Below, piece by piece: positions 6,935 through 13,469 of a stretch of DNA of 18,235 bases. Source of the DNA: Yinghuangia elevatio. Lineage in GTDB: Bacteria > Actinomycetota > Actinomycetes > Streptomycetales > Streptomycetaceae. A program made the translations under genes and the position numbers. The notes beneath the pieces are model-generated. The model had not been told where the DNA came from and searched no databases. It saw nothing but the letters and a program-made list of their open reading frames with translations. Each line of letters opens with the position of its first letter. Positions within the stretch are counted from its first letter, which is position 1. The stretch spans positions 1 to 18,235 of the forward strand of contig NZ_JBEZFP010000175.1 in assembly GCF_040649515.1 (NCBI RefSeq), written 5' to 3'.

Positions 6935-9900
6935 ATGTTGTTCGGCATTCTGGGCCCGGTCGAGGCACGTCACGAGGACGGTACGCCGGTCGCCGTGGGC
7001 GGCCCCCGCGTACGCTCCCTCCTCGCCCTGCTGCTCCTGGACGCGGGCCGCATCGTGCCCGCGCAGACGCTGGTCGACGGCCTCTACGGCGAGGCGCCTC
7101 CCGGGGATGCCGCCAACGCCCTGCAATCGCAGGTGTCGCGGCTGCGGCGCGGTCTGCGCGACGACTCGGGCACCGACAAGCTCGTCGAGTTCCACGCCGC
7201 CGGATACCGCTTGTCCGTCGACCCCGAGCAGGTGGACGCGCACCGCTTCGAGCGCCTGGTCCGCGAGGGACGCCGCGCACTCGCCACCGGCGGCCACGCC
7301 GACGCCCACCGCCTGCTCGACGAGGCCCTGAACCTGTGGCGCGGCCCTGCCTTCGCCGACGTCATGGACGCGCCCTTCGCCGCCACCCAGGCCGCCGCCT
7401 GGGGCGAACTGCGGCTGGACGCCCTGGCCGACCGCGCCGAGGCCGCACTCGCGCTCGGCCGACACGCGCAGGTGGTGGGCGAGTTGCAGCGGCTGGTCGC
7501 GGAGAACCCGCTGCGCGAGCGGCTGGTCGGCCAACTGATGCGCGCGCTGTACGGAGCGGGCCGGCAGGCGGAGGCGCTGGCCGCATACGAGAACACCCGT
7601 ACCCTCCTTGCGGACGAACTCGGTGCCGACCCCTCGGCCGAACTCGCCGCCGTGCACCTGGACATCCTGCGCTCCGCCCCCTCGCTCACCCCGGCCGCCA
7701 CGCCCGCCGTCCCCGCCGAGGGCGAACACCTGGGCCTGCCCGCCCAGTTGACGAGCTTCGTGGGCCGCGACACGGAACTGGAGCGGGTCGGCGCGCTGCT
7801 CGGCTCGGCACGCCTGGTGACGCTGACCGGGCCGGGCGGCGCCGGCAAGACGCGCCTCTCGGTCGAGGCGGGTCGCCGCGACAGCGGTGACGTCTGCTTC
7901 ATCGACCTCGCGGCCGTACGTCGCGACGACGAACTCGTGGCCGCCATGCTCACCGCGCTCGGCCTGCGCGAGGCAGGTCTGCTGCCGGCCAGTTCCCCGG
8001 AGACCGGCACCGCACGCCTGGTGGCGGGCCTGGCCGCGCGCAAGGTGCTGCTGATCCTGGACAACTGCGAGCAGATCGTCGCCCAGGTCGCGCGGCTCGC
8101 CCACACGCTGCTCAGCGCCTGTCCGGACGTACGCATCCTCGCGACCAGCCGCGAGGCGCTCGGCATCACCGGCGAAACCCTTTGCCCCGTACCGAGGTTG
8201 GCGGTTCCCGCGGAAGGCACGCAGCTCGACGAAGCGCTGGCCGCGCCGGCGGTGCGCCTGTTCGCGGACCGCGCGAGCGCGGTCCGCCCCGACTTCACGA
8301 TCGACGCCGACACGCTGCCGACCGTGCTCGCCGTGTGCGCGGCGCTCGACGGACTGCCGCTGGCCATCGAACTGGCCGCCGCCCGCCTGCGCGCGCTGCC
8401 GCTCGACGAGGTCGCCGCGCGCCTTGGCGACCGGTTCCGGCTGCTGTCGCGCGGCAACCGTACCGCGGCCCCGCGCCACCAGACCCTGCGCGCCGTGGTG
8501 GCGTGGAGCTGGGACCTCCTCGACGAAGCGGAGCAGGAACTCGCCCGCAAACTCACGGTGTTCCGGGGAGGTGCCACGATCGCGTCGGCGGCCCGGGTGT
8601 GCGGCCTGGCCGAGGAGGAGGCCGTCGAACTCCTTGCCGACCTCGCGGACAAGTCGCTGATCGACGGCACCGACGGCCGCTACCGCATGTTCGAGACGAT
8701 CCGCCTCTACGGATCGGAGCGCCTCGACGAGGCGGGTGAACACGACGCCGTACACCGCGCGCACGCCGAGTACTGCCTCGAACTCGCCGAGCGCGCCATG
8801 CCGTTCCTGCGCACCGGCGAGCAGATCGGATGGCTGGACCGGCTCAGCGCGGAACACACCAACCTGCGCGCCGCACTGCGCTGGACGATCGACAACGACC
8901 CGCCGCTCGGGCTGCGCCTGAACGCGGCGCTCGCCTGGTACTGGTGGCTGCGCGGGCTGCGGCACGAGGCGGGCGGCCTGGCCGGCCAACTCCTGGCCGC
9001 GGTGGGCGACGAGCCGCCGCCGGGGATGACGGAGGCGTACCTGCTGTGCCTGCTGGGGTCGCTGGCGGAGACCGCCGATCACGACGACGGCACGCGCGCC
9101 CGGCGCATCGCCCGCGCCCAGCCGCTGCTGTTCAGCCTCACCGAACCGCCGCGCCAGCCCGAGCTGTTCATCCTCATCGCGGTGGCACTCGGCCCGGAGG
9201 GCTCGGACCAGGAGCGGACCGCCTCGCACATGGGCGACGATCCGTGGTCGCAGGCCGTCATGTGCCTCGGCTACGGCTTCACGGAGTTGTACGGCGGAAA
9301 GATCCCGGAGGCGCGCGCCTACTTCCAGAACGCCTTGGAGAGCTTCCGGGTCCTGGGCGACGCCTGGGGCATGGCCAACGCGCTGGACCAGCTCGCGGTG
9401 TTCGCGGACTGGGCGGGCGACATCCCGGGCGGCCTCGCCCTCATGGACGAAGCGCTGGCCATGATGCGGGAGTTGGGCATCACCGAGGACATCGACGACC
9501 TGCTGGTGCGGCGCGCCGAGATGGTCCTGCGGCTGGGCGACCACGACGCCGCGCGGGACCTCTACAGGCACGTCATGGAGTCGGCCGAGCGGACCGGGCG
9601 GCCCACGACCCTGGCGCTCGGGCGCAGCGGCCTGGGCGACCTGGCCCGGCACGCCGGGGACCTCGCGGAGGCGAAGCGGCTCCAGGAGCGGGCGCTCGCG
9701 GAGTGCCCGGCGGACCTGTTCGACAGCGCCTCCGCGCAGGCGTACATCCTCGTCTCGCTGGCGTGGACGTCGGCGACCTCGGGGGACGCCCACAAGGCCC
9801 GCGGACTCGCATACGCGGCACTGGACTTGACGTACTCGCAGGGCAACCTGATGCTCACGGCCGAAGCCGTCGAAGCACTCGCGGGCGCGGCGGTGGAGGA

Positions 9901-10105
9901 CGGCGACGCGGCCGGGGCGGCGTGGCTGCTCGGGCTGGGGGTCGCGACCCGGGGTTCGGCGGTGCCCGGAAACCTGGATGTGGCGCGCGTGACGAAACGC
10001 GCACGTGCGAAGTTGGGGGACGCGGAGTTCGAGGAGGCGTACGCCCGGGGCCGCGCGGTCGAGCGGAGTGCGGTGGGCGACGCCCTGGAGTCGGTCCGCA
10101 CCTGA
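6935..10105 (+). CDS. AfsR/SARP-family transcriptional regulator with NTPase and TPR domains
   Basis: This 1056-aa protein has the large-SARP layout. An OmpR-type winged helix spans about 1-92 (MLFGILGPVEAR at the start, PRVRSLLALLLL, and the DNA-binding region NALQSQVSRLRRGL at 61-74). A bacterial transcriptional activation domain spans about 98-245. The STAND/NB-ARC NTPase has P-loop GPGGAGKT (299-306), Walker B LLILDN (372-377), ILATSREALG (401-410) and GLPLAIEL (473-480). The C-terminal part (about 600-1050) is helical and TPR-like. Members such as AfsR activate promoters carrying 11-bp-spaced heptamer repeats, often for secondary metabolism. The ATG at 6935 gives the standard N-terminus. 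An in-frame ATG at 6917 would add six residues. The NTPase motifs are intact. The likely target is the efflux gene 64 bp downstream, whose promoter region carries such repeats. Confidence 0.93.
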   Translation: MLFGILGPVEARHEDGTPVAVGGPRVRSLLALLLLDAGRIVPAQTLVDGLYGEAPPGDAANALQSQVSRLRRGLRDDSGTDKLVEFHAAGYRLSVDPEQVDAHRFERLVREGRRALATGGHADAHRLLDEALNLWRGPAFADVMDAPFAATQAAAWGELRLDALADRAEAALALGRHAQVVGELQRLVAENPLRERLVGQLMRALYGAGRQAEALAAYENTRTLLADELGADPSAELAAVHLDILRSAPSLTPAATPAVPAEGEHLGLPAQLTSFVGRDTELERVGALLGSARLVTLTGPGGAGKTRLSVEAGRRDSGDVCFIDLAAVRRDDELVAAMLTALGLREAGLLPASSPETGTARLVAGLAARKVLLILDNCEQIVAQVARLAHTLLSACPDVRILATSREALGITGETLCPVPRLAVPAEGTQLDEALAAPAVRLFADRASAVRPDFTIDADTLPTVLAVCAALDGLPLAIELAAARLRALPLDEVAARLGDRFRLLSRGNRTAAPRHQTLRAVVAWSWDLLDEAEQELARKLTVFRGGATIASAARVCGLAEEEAVELLADLADKSLIDGTDGRYRMFETIRLYGSERLDEAGEHDAVHRAHAEYCLELAERAMPFLRTGEQIGWLDRLSAEHTNLRAALRWTIDNDPPLGLRLNAALAWYWWLRGLRHEAGGLAGQLLAAVGDEPPPGMTEAYLLCLLGSLAETADHDDGTRARRIARAQPLLFSLTEPPRQPELFILIAVALGPEGSDQERTASHMGDDPWSQAVMCLGYGFTELYGGKIPEARAYFQNALESFRVLGDAWGMANALDQLAVFADWAGDIPGGLALMDEALAMMRELGITEDIDDLLVRRAEMVLRLGDHDAARDLYRHVMESAERTGRPTTLALGRSGLGDLARHAGDLAEAKRLQERALAECPADLFDSASAQAYILVSLAWTSATSGDAHKARGLAYAALDLTYSQGNLMLTAEAVEALAGAAVEDGDAAGAAWLLGLGVATRGSAVPGNLDVARVTKRARAKLGDAEFEEAYARGRAVERSAVGDALESVRT

Positions 10106-10115
10106 GGAGTGCGTG

Positions 10116-10148
10116 GCGCGGTCAGCGGACGGTCAGTGCGCGGTCAGC
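10116..10148 (+). promoter_or_regulatory. Putative SARP/AfsR box: three heptamers at 11-bp period
   Basis: CGGTCAG occurs at 10119-10125, 10130-10136 and 10141-10147, with starts exactly 11 bp apart. The first and third 11-mers (GCGCGGTCAGC) are identical and the middle one is GGACGGTCAGT. SARP proteins are known to bind heptameric direct repeats at an 11-bp period just upstream of the -10 box. The last repeat ends 10 bp before the hexamer CACGGT (10158-10163). This lies between an AfsR-like gene and a drug-efflux gene. Binding itself is inferred. Confidence 0.65.
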
Positions 10149-10157
10149 GCCGGACGG

Positions 10158-10163
10158 CACGGT
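10158..10163 (+). promoter_or_regulatory. -10-like hexamer CACGGT of the efflux gene
   Basis: CACGGT differs from TAnnnT only at its first base and ends 6 nt before the ATG at 10170. No Shine-Dalgarno sequence is visible and no -35 consensus is present. The position where a -35 should be is occupied by the heptamer repeats, as expected for an activator-dependent promoter. Confidence 0.4.
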
Positions 10164-10169
10164 TGCCGC

Positions 10170-11789
10170 ATGGATTCCTCGCACACATCGACCCGGCCGG
10201 CCGGTCCCCCGGTGCAGTACTCGGCCGCCCGCAAGTGGGCCACTGTGGCCGTCGGCTGCCTTGCGGTCGTCGTCCTGTCCGTCGACCTGACCGCGCTGCA
10301 CCTGGCCATCCCGGGACTGGTCTCGGACGTCGACCCGTCCGCCAACCAGATCCTGTGGATCGCGGACGCGTACGGCTTCGCACTCGCCGGCCTGCTGGTG
10401 ACCATGGGCGTGCTCGGCGACCGCGTGGGGCGCAAGAAGCTGTTCCTGATCGGCACGGTGGCCTTCGGTGCGGCGTCGCTGCTGACCGCGTACGCCTGGA
10501 ACGCCGAGACGCTCATCGCAGCCCGCACGCTCCTCGGCGTGGCCGGCGCCACGATCATGCCGTCCACGCTGTCGATCGTCCGGAACGTCTTCACCGATCC
10601 GAAGGAGCGTACGGCCGCCGTCGGCATCAGCATGGGCGTGGGCGCGCTCGGCGTGGGGCTCGGCCCGGTGTTCGGCGGACTGCTGCTGGACCATTTCTGG
10701 TGGGGCTCGGTGTTCCTGGTCAACGTCCCGCTGATGGCGGTGGCGTTCGTGGCCGGCGCGGTGATCCTGCCCGAGTCGCGGGATCCGCGCCCGCAGCGCC
10801 TGGACTTGATGAGCGTGCCGCTGTCGATCGCCGGGGTGATCGGGTTGGTGTACGCGGTGAAGGAGGCGGCGTCCGGCGGGCTCATGCAGGGCCGCGTCGC
10901 GGTGGCGCTGCTGGTGGGTGTGGTGGCGGCCGGGGCGTTCGTCCGGCGGCAGCGGCGCATCGACAACCCGCTGATCGACGTGGCGCTGTTCCGGCGCAAG
11001 GCGTTCACGGGGTCGATCCTGGCGAACCTCATGGCGATGTTCGCGCTCGTGGCGCAATCGCTGCTGTTCGCCCAGTACTTCCAACTGGTGCTCGGCTGGT
11101 CGCCCCTGAAGGCCGGGCTCGCGGGACTGCCGGGCGGCGTCTTCGCGATGCTGGGCGGGGTCGCCGCGGCACCGCTGATCACCGTGCTGGGCCGGGCCCG
11201 GCTGGTGGCCGTGGGGATGACGCTCGCGGCGTCCGGCTTCTCCCTGTACACGCTGTCGGGGGCGTCCTCCAACTACCCGCTGCTGGTCCTGGGGATGGCG
11301 CCGTGCGCGCTCGGCATGGGGATGGCCATGACGGTCACCGGCGACACGATCCTGGCGTCGGTGCCGAAGGACCGCGCGGGGTCGGCGTCGGCGATCTCCG
11401 AGACCGCGACGGAACTGGGCGCGGCGCTCGGCATGGCACTGCTGGGAAGCATCCTGAACGCCGTCTACCGCACGTCGGTCGACGTGCCCGCCGACGTGCC
11501 GGAGTCGGCGCGCGGCGCCGTCGAGGACTCGATCGGGGCGGCACAGCACAGCGCGGCGGGGATGCCTGCCGATCTCGGCTCCCGGGTCGTGGACGCGTCG
11601 CGGGACGCGTTCGTGACCGGCATGCACGTGGCGCTGCTGACCAGTGCGGCGCTGGCCTTGGCGGCCGGGGTGGCGGCGTTGTTCCTGCTGCGCGATGTAC
11701 CCAAGGTGCTGGTCGACGAGGAGGACCCGATCGACGAGGGCGACAAGCAAGCCCCCCGGAAGGCCGCGCCGATTGCGGAGGCCCGCTGA
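10170..11789 (+). CDS. MFS multidrug efflux transporter, DHA2 (14-TM, EmrB/QacA) family
   Basis: This 539-aa membrane protein should be a proton-coupled drug or antibiotic exporter. TM1 carries VVVLSVDLTALHLAIPGL, with the DHA2-typical Asp39. Motif A is GVLGDRVGRKKLF (80-92). Motif C lies around GVGLGPVFGGLL (161-172). The rest shows regular hydrophobic segments consistent with 14 TM helices and a hydrophilic C-terminal tail. The ATG at 10170 is chosen because the upstream in-frame extension overlaps the AfsR-like gene and reads as Arg-rich non-membrane sequence. The start has no evident Shine-Dalgarno sequence and may be leaderless. It follows the AfsR-like regulator by 64 bp, with a heptamer-repeat box in the gap, so regulator-driven induction is likely. 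The substrate is unknown. It may confer resistance to a self-made or foreign compound. Confidence 0.93.
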   Translation: MDSSHTSTRPAGPPVQYSAARKWATVAVGCLAVVVLSVDLTALHLAIPGLVSDVDPSANQILWIADAYGFALAGLLVTMGVLGDRVGRKKLFLIGTVAFGAASLLTAYAWNAETLIAARTLLGVAGATIMPSTLSIVRNVFTDPKERTAAVGISMGVGALGVGLGPVFGGLLLDHFWWGSVFLVNVPLMAVAFVAGAVILPESRDPRPQRLDLMSVPLSIAGVIGLVYAVKEAASGGLMQGRVAVALLVGVVAAGAFVRRQRRIDNPLIDVALFRRKAFTGSILANLMAMFALVAQSLLFAQYFQLVLGWSPLKAGLAGLPGGVFAMLGGVAAAPLITVLGRARLVAVGMTLAASGFSLYTLSGASSNYPLLVLGMAPCALGMGMAMTVTGDTILASVPKDRAGSASAISETATELGAALGMALLGSILNAVYRTSVDVPADVPESARGAVEDSIGAAQHSAAGMPADLGSRVVDASRDAFVTGMHVALLTSAALALAAGVAALFLLRDVPKVLVDEEDPIDEGDKQAPRKAAPIAEAR

Positions 11790-11792
11790 TCC

Positions 11793-11829
11793 ACCGGTAG
11801 ACCCCGGGCCACACCCCGGGGCCACCGGT
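11793..11829. terminator. Bidirectional terminator hairpin between convergent genes
   Basis: CCCCGGG (11802-11808) pairs with CCCGGGG (11815-11821) over the 6-nt loop CCACAC. Outside these, ACCGGT at 11793-11798 pairs with ACCGGT at 11824-11829, leaving a short internal bulge. It sits 4 nt after the efflux gene stop and 37 nt beyond the stop of the converging dehydrogenase gene, so it can end both transcripts. Confidence 0.75.
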
Positions 11830-11865
11830 CGGGGTCATGCCGCCTCGATCGTGGGCGATCGGTGG

Positions 11866-12729
11866 TCACCGCGGCTGCTGTTCCGCGATGACCGCCCAGT
11901 CGTCCGTCCCACGACCGTCGGCGATGGCCTCATCGAAGACCGCACGCAGCAGTTGACCGATCGGGAGGGGAATGCCTTGGTCGGTCGCTTCATCGAGCGC
12001 GAGGTGGAGGTCCTTGCGGCCCAGGACCGCGGTGAATCCGGCCGGCTGGTAGCGCCGTTCGGCAATCATCGACCCGTATCCGGAGTGGACGGCCCCGGGG
12101 AAGAGTGTCGAAGTCAGCAGCTCGACGAACTGACCGGAGTCGACACCGGCGCCCTCCGCGAGGCTGACGGCCTCGCCCAGCGACTGGATCGTGCAGGCGA
12201 TCAGGTAGTTCCCGAGGATCTTCACGATGTTGGCCTGCTCCGGACGGTCGCCCAGTCTCCAGGTCCGCGAGCCGATCACGTCGAAGAACGGCTGCACGCG
12301 GTCGAGCAGCGCCGGCTCGCCGGCGGCAAGGACGTCGAGTGCCCCGGCTTCGGCGACCGGAACGCGGCCGAAGACCGGTGCCGCGACATATCCGACACCG
12401 TGCTCGGCGTGCGCTGCGCCGAGCCGGCGAGCCAGGCCCGTACTCACGGTGGCGAGGTTGACGTGAACGGTCCCGTCCGGGATCTGTGCGAGGACACCGG
12501 AGTCGATGAACGTCTCGGCGACGGCCCGGTCGTCGGACAGGATCGAGAAGACCACCGGCGCCCGCATGGCCTCGGCCACCGAGGCGGCACGACGGGCACC
12601 CGCTCCGACCAGTTCGACCGCGGGCCCGTCGGACCGGTTCCACACCACGACGTCGTGGCCGGCCTTCAAGAGGTTGCGTGCGACGGGTCTCCCCATGCCT
12701 CCCAGACCGATGACCGCAGTGCTGCCCAC
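11866..12729 (-). CDS. NAD(P)-dependent beta-hydroxyacid dehydrogenase (3-hydroxyisobutyrate dehydrogenase family)
   Basis: This 287-aa soluble oxidoreductase belongs to the 6-phosphogluconate/3-hydroxyisobutyrate dehydrogenase superfamily. The Rossmann motif is IGLGGMG (7-13). Strand beta-2 ends VVWNRS, and Arg32 suggests NADP(H). AAPVFGR (116-122) replaces the usual DAPVSGG. The catalytic Lys170 and Asn174 are present in NIVKILGN (167-174). This Lys argues against an imine reductase, which lacks it. The C-terminal helical domain ends with the typical RKDLHLALDEA. The start is GTG at 12729, with AAGGAG about 9 nt upstream. It is divergent from the CGNR gene, and the shared promoter region contains two near-identical palindromes, so it is probably controlled by the CGNR protein. 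Its substrate is unknown. Confidence 0.9.
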   Translation of the reverse strand: MGSTAVIGLGGMGRPVARNLLKAGHDVVVWNRSDGPAVELVGAGARRAASVAEAMRAPVVFSILSDDRAVAETFIDSGVLAQIPDGTVHVNLATVSTGLARRLGAAHAEHGVGYVAAPVFGRVPVAEAGALDVLAAGEPALLDRVQPFFDVIGSRTWRLGDRPEQANIVKILGNYLIACTIQSLGEAVSLAEGAGVDSGQFVELLTSTLFPGAVHSGYGSMIAERRYQPAGFTAVLGRKDLHLALDEATDQGIPLPIGQLLRAVFDEAIADGRGTDDWAVIAEQQPR

Positions 12730-12746
12730 GCCGAGCGCTCCTTCCC

Positions 12747-12769
12747 TTGAACCGTCTAAGGCGGTTCAA
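12747..12769. promoter_or_regulatory. Operator copy 1 (GAACCG...CGGTTC palindrome)
   Basis: The sequence has 8-bp perfect arms, TTGAACCG and CGGTTCAA, around a 7-bp centre. The core GAACCGTCTAAGGCGGTTC matches copy 2 at 16 of 19 positions. It lies just upstream of the dehydrogenase Shine-Dalgarno sequence and would cover the -35 side of the CGNR promoter. Confidence 0.75.
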
Positions 12770-12783
12770 GGATGCCATGGAGT

Positions 12784-12789
12784 TACGAT
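12784..12789 (+). promoter_or_regulatory. -10-like hexamer TACGAT for the CGNR gene
   Basis: TACGAT fits TAnnnT and lies between the two operator copies. Transcription would start near 12796, at the left edge of operator copy 2, leaving a leader of about 50 nt with GGAGG before the CGNR ATG. No good -35 is seen. Confidence 0.45.
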
Positions 12790-12793
12790 CGCA

Positions 12794-12816
12794 AGGAACC
12801 GCCTGAAGCGGTTCAG
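12794..12816. promoter_or_regulatory. Operator copy 2 (GAACCGC...GCGGTTC palindrome)
   Basis: GAACCGCCTGAAGCGGTTC (12796-12814) has 7-bp perfect arms and a 5-bp centre. It differs from copy 1 only in three bases of the spacer region. The two centres are 47 bp apart (12758 and 12805). It falls on the expected start of the CGNR transcript, which suggests autorepression. Confidence 0.75.
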
Positions 12817-12846
12817 CGCGTGGTCCTGCTCACTGCGGAGGTTGGA

Positions 12847-13401
12847 ATGACCGAGGACGTACGTCGTGTGTTCCGGATGGACAACGAGGTCCTGGCGTTC
12901 CGGTTCACCGCCACCGTCAGCGATCGCGCCGACCGGACGCCGAGGGAGCGGCTGACCGATACGGAACGGCTGAGGATGTGGCTGGAGGCCGCGGGGCTCG
13001 ACGTCGCAGATGTGTCGCCGACCGATCTGAAAGACGCCGTCGAACTTCGCGAGGCGATCTACCGAATCGGGTCGGCGATCGCCGCAGGCGAACGGCCGGA
13101 ACCCAACGATGTCCGCATCCTCAACACGATCGCTGCCGCTGGGCATGCGAAAGTCGCTCTGGACAACGAACGAGCAGGATGGCACCTGACGCAGACGACC
13201 CCTGTCGGTGACGCCCTCGGGGTCCTGGCCACGGATGCCATCCGCGTACTCGGGGGGCCCGACCGCGGCCGCATCAAGAACTGCGAAGGCCCGGCGTGCG
13301 CGGGCCTGTTCCTCGACACCAGCCGCGGGGCCAACCGCCGCTGGTGCTCGATGAACACCTGCGGCAACAAGGCCAAGAAGTCACGAATCACCGCGAGCTG
13401 A
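12847..13401 (+). CDS. CGNR zinc-finger/ABATE-domain protein, putative transcriptional regulator
   Basis: This 184-aa protein has an N-terminal ABATE-type ligand or stress-sensing domain (about 10-135) and a C-terminal CGNR zinc finger (about 144-180). The finger cysteines are C146, C151, C167 and C172 (spacing C-x4-C-x15-C-x4-C), in CEGPACAGLFLDTSRG and RRWCSMNTCGNKAK. The name-giving CGNR tetrapeptide reads CGNK here. Proteins of this family are thought to be DNA-binding regulators. The start at 12847 is set by GGAGG (12837-12841) five nt upstream. An in-frame ATG at 12772 would run through operator copy 2 and is unlikely. It is divergent from the beta-hydroxyacid dehydrogenase and is the best candidate to bind the twin palindromes. 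The signal it senses is unknown. Confidence 0.9.
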   Translation: MTEDVRRVFRMDNEVLAFRFTATVSDRADRTPRERLTDTERLRMWLEAAGLDVADVSPTDLKDAVELREAIYRIGSAIAAGERPEPNDVRILNTIAAAGHAKVALDNERAGWHLTQTTPVGDALGVLATDAIRVLGGPDRGRIKNCEGPACAGLFLDTSRGANRRWCSMNTCGNKAKKSRITAS

Positions 13402-13469
13402 GCCGGCGGAGCCGCGATCGGCCCCGTGAACAACGTGATGCTCCGCAACGTACCGCGCCGACGCGATGG

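Noticed and set aside
6791..9793. Very long open frame (1000 codons) on the minus strand opposite the AfsR-like gene
   Set aside because: It is Arg/Gln/Gly-rich with no recognisable domain and is the usual antisense shadow of a high-GC gene. The plus-strand frame has clear SARP and NTPase motifs.
10122..11825. 567-codon minus-strand frame opposite the efflux gene
   Set aside because: It is a hydrophilic Arg/His/Gln-rich shadow, while the plus strand encodes a textbook MFS protein.
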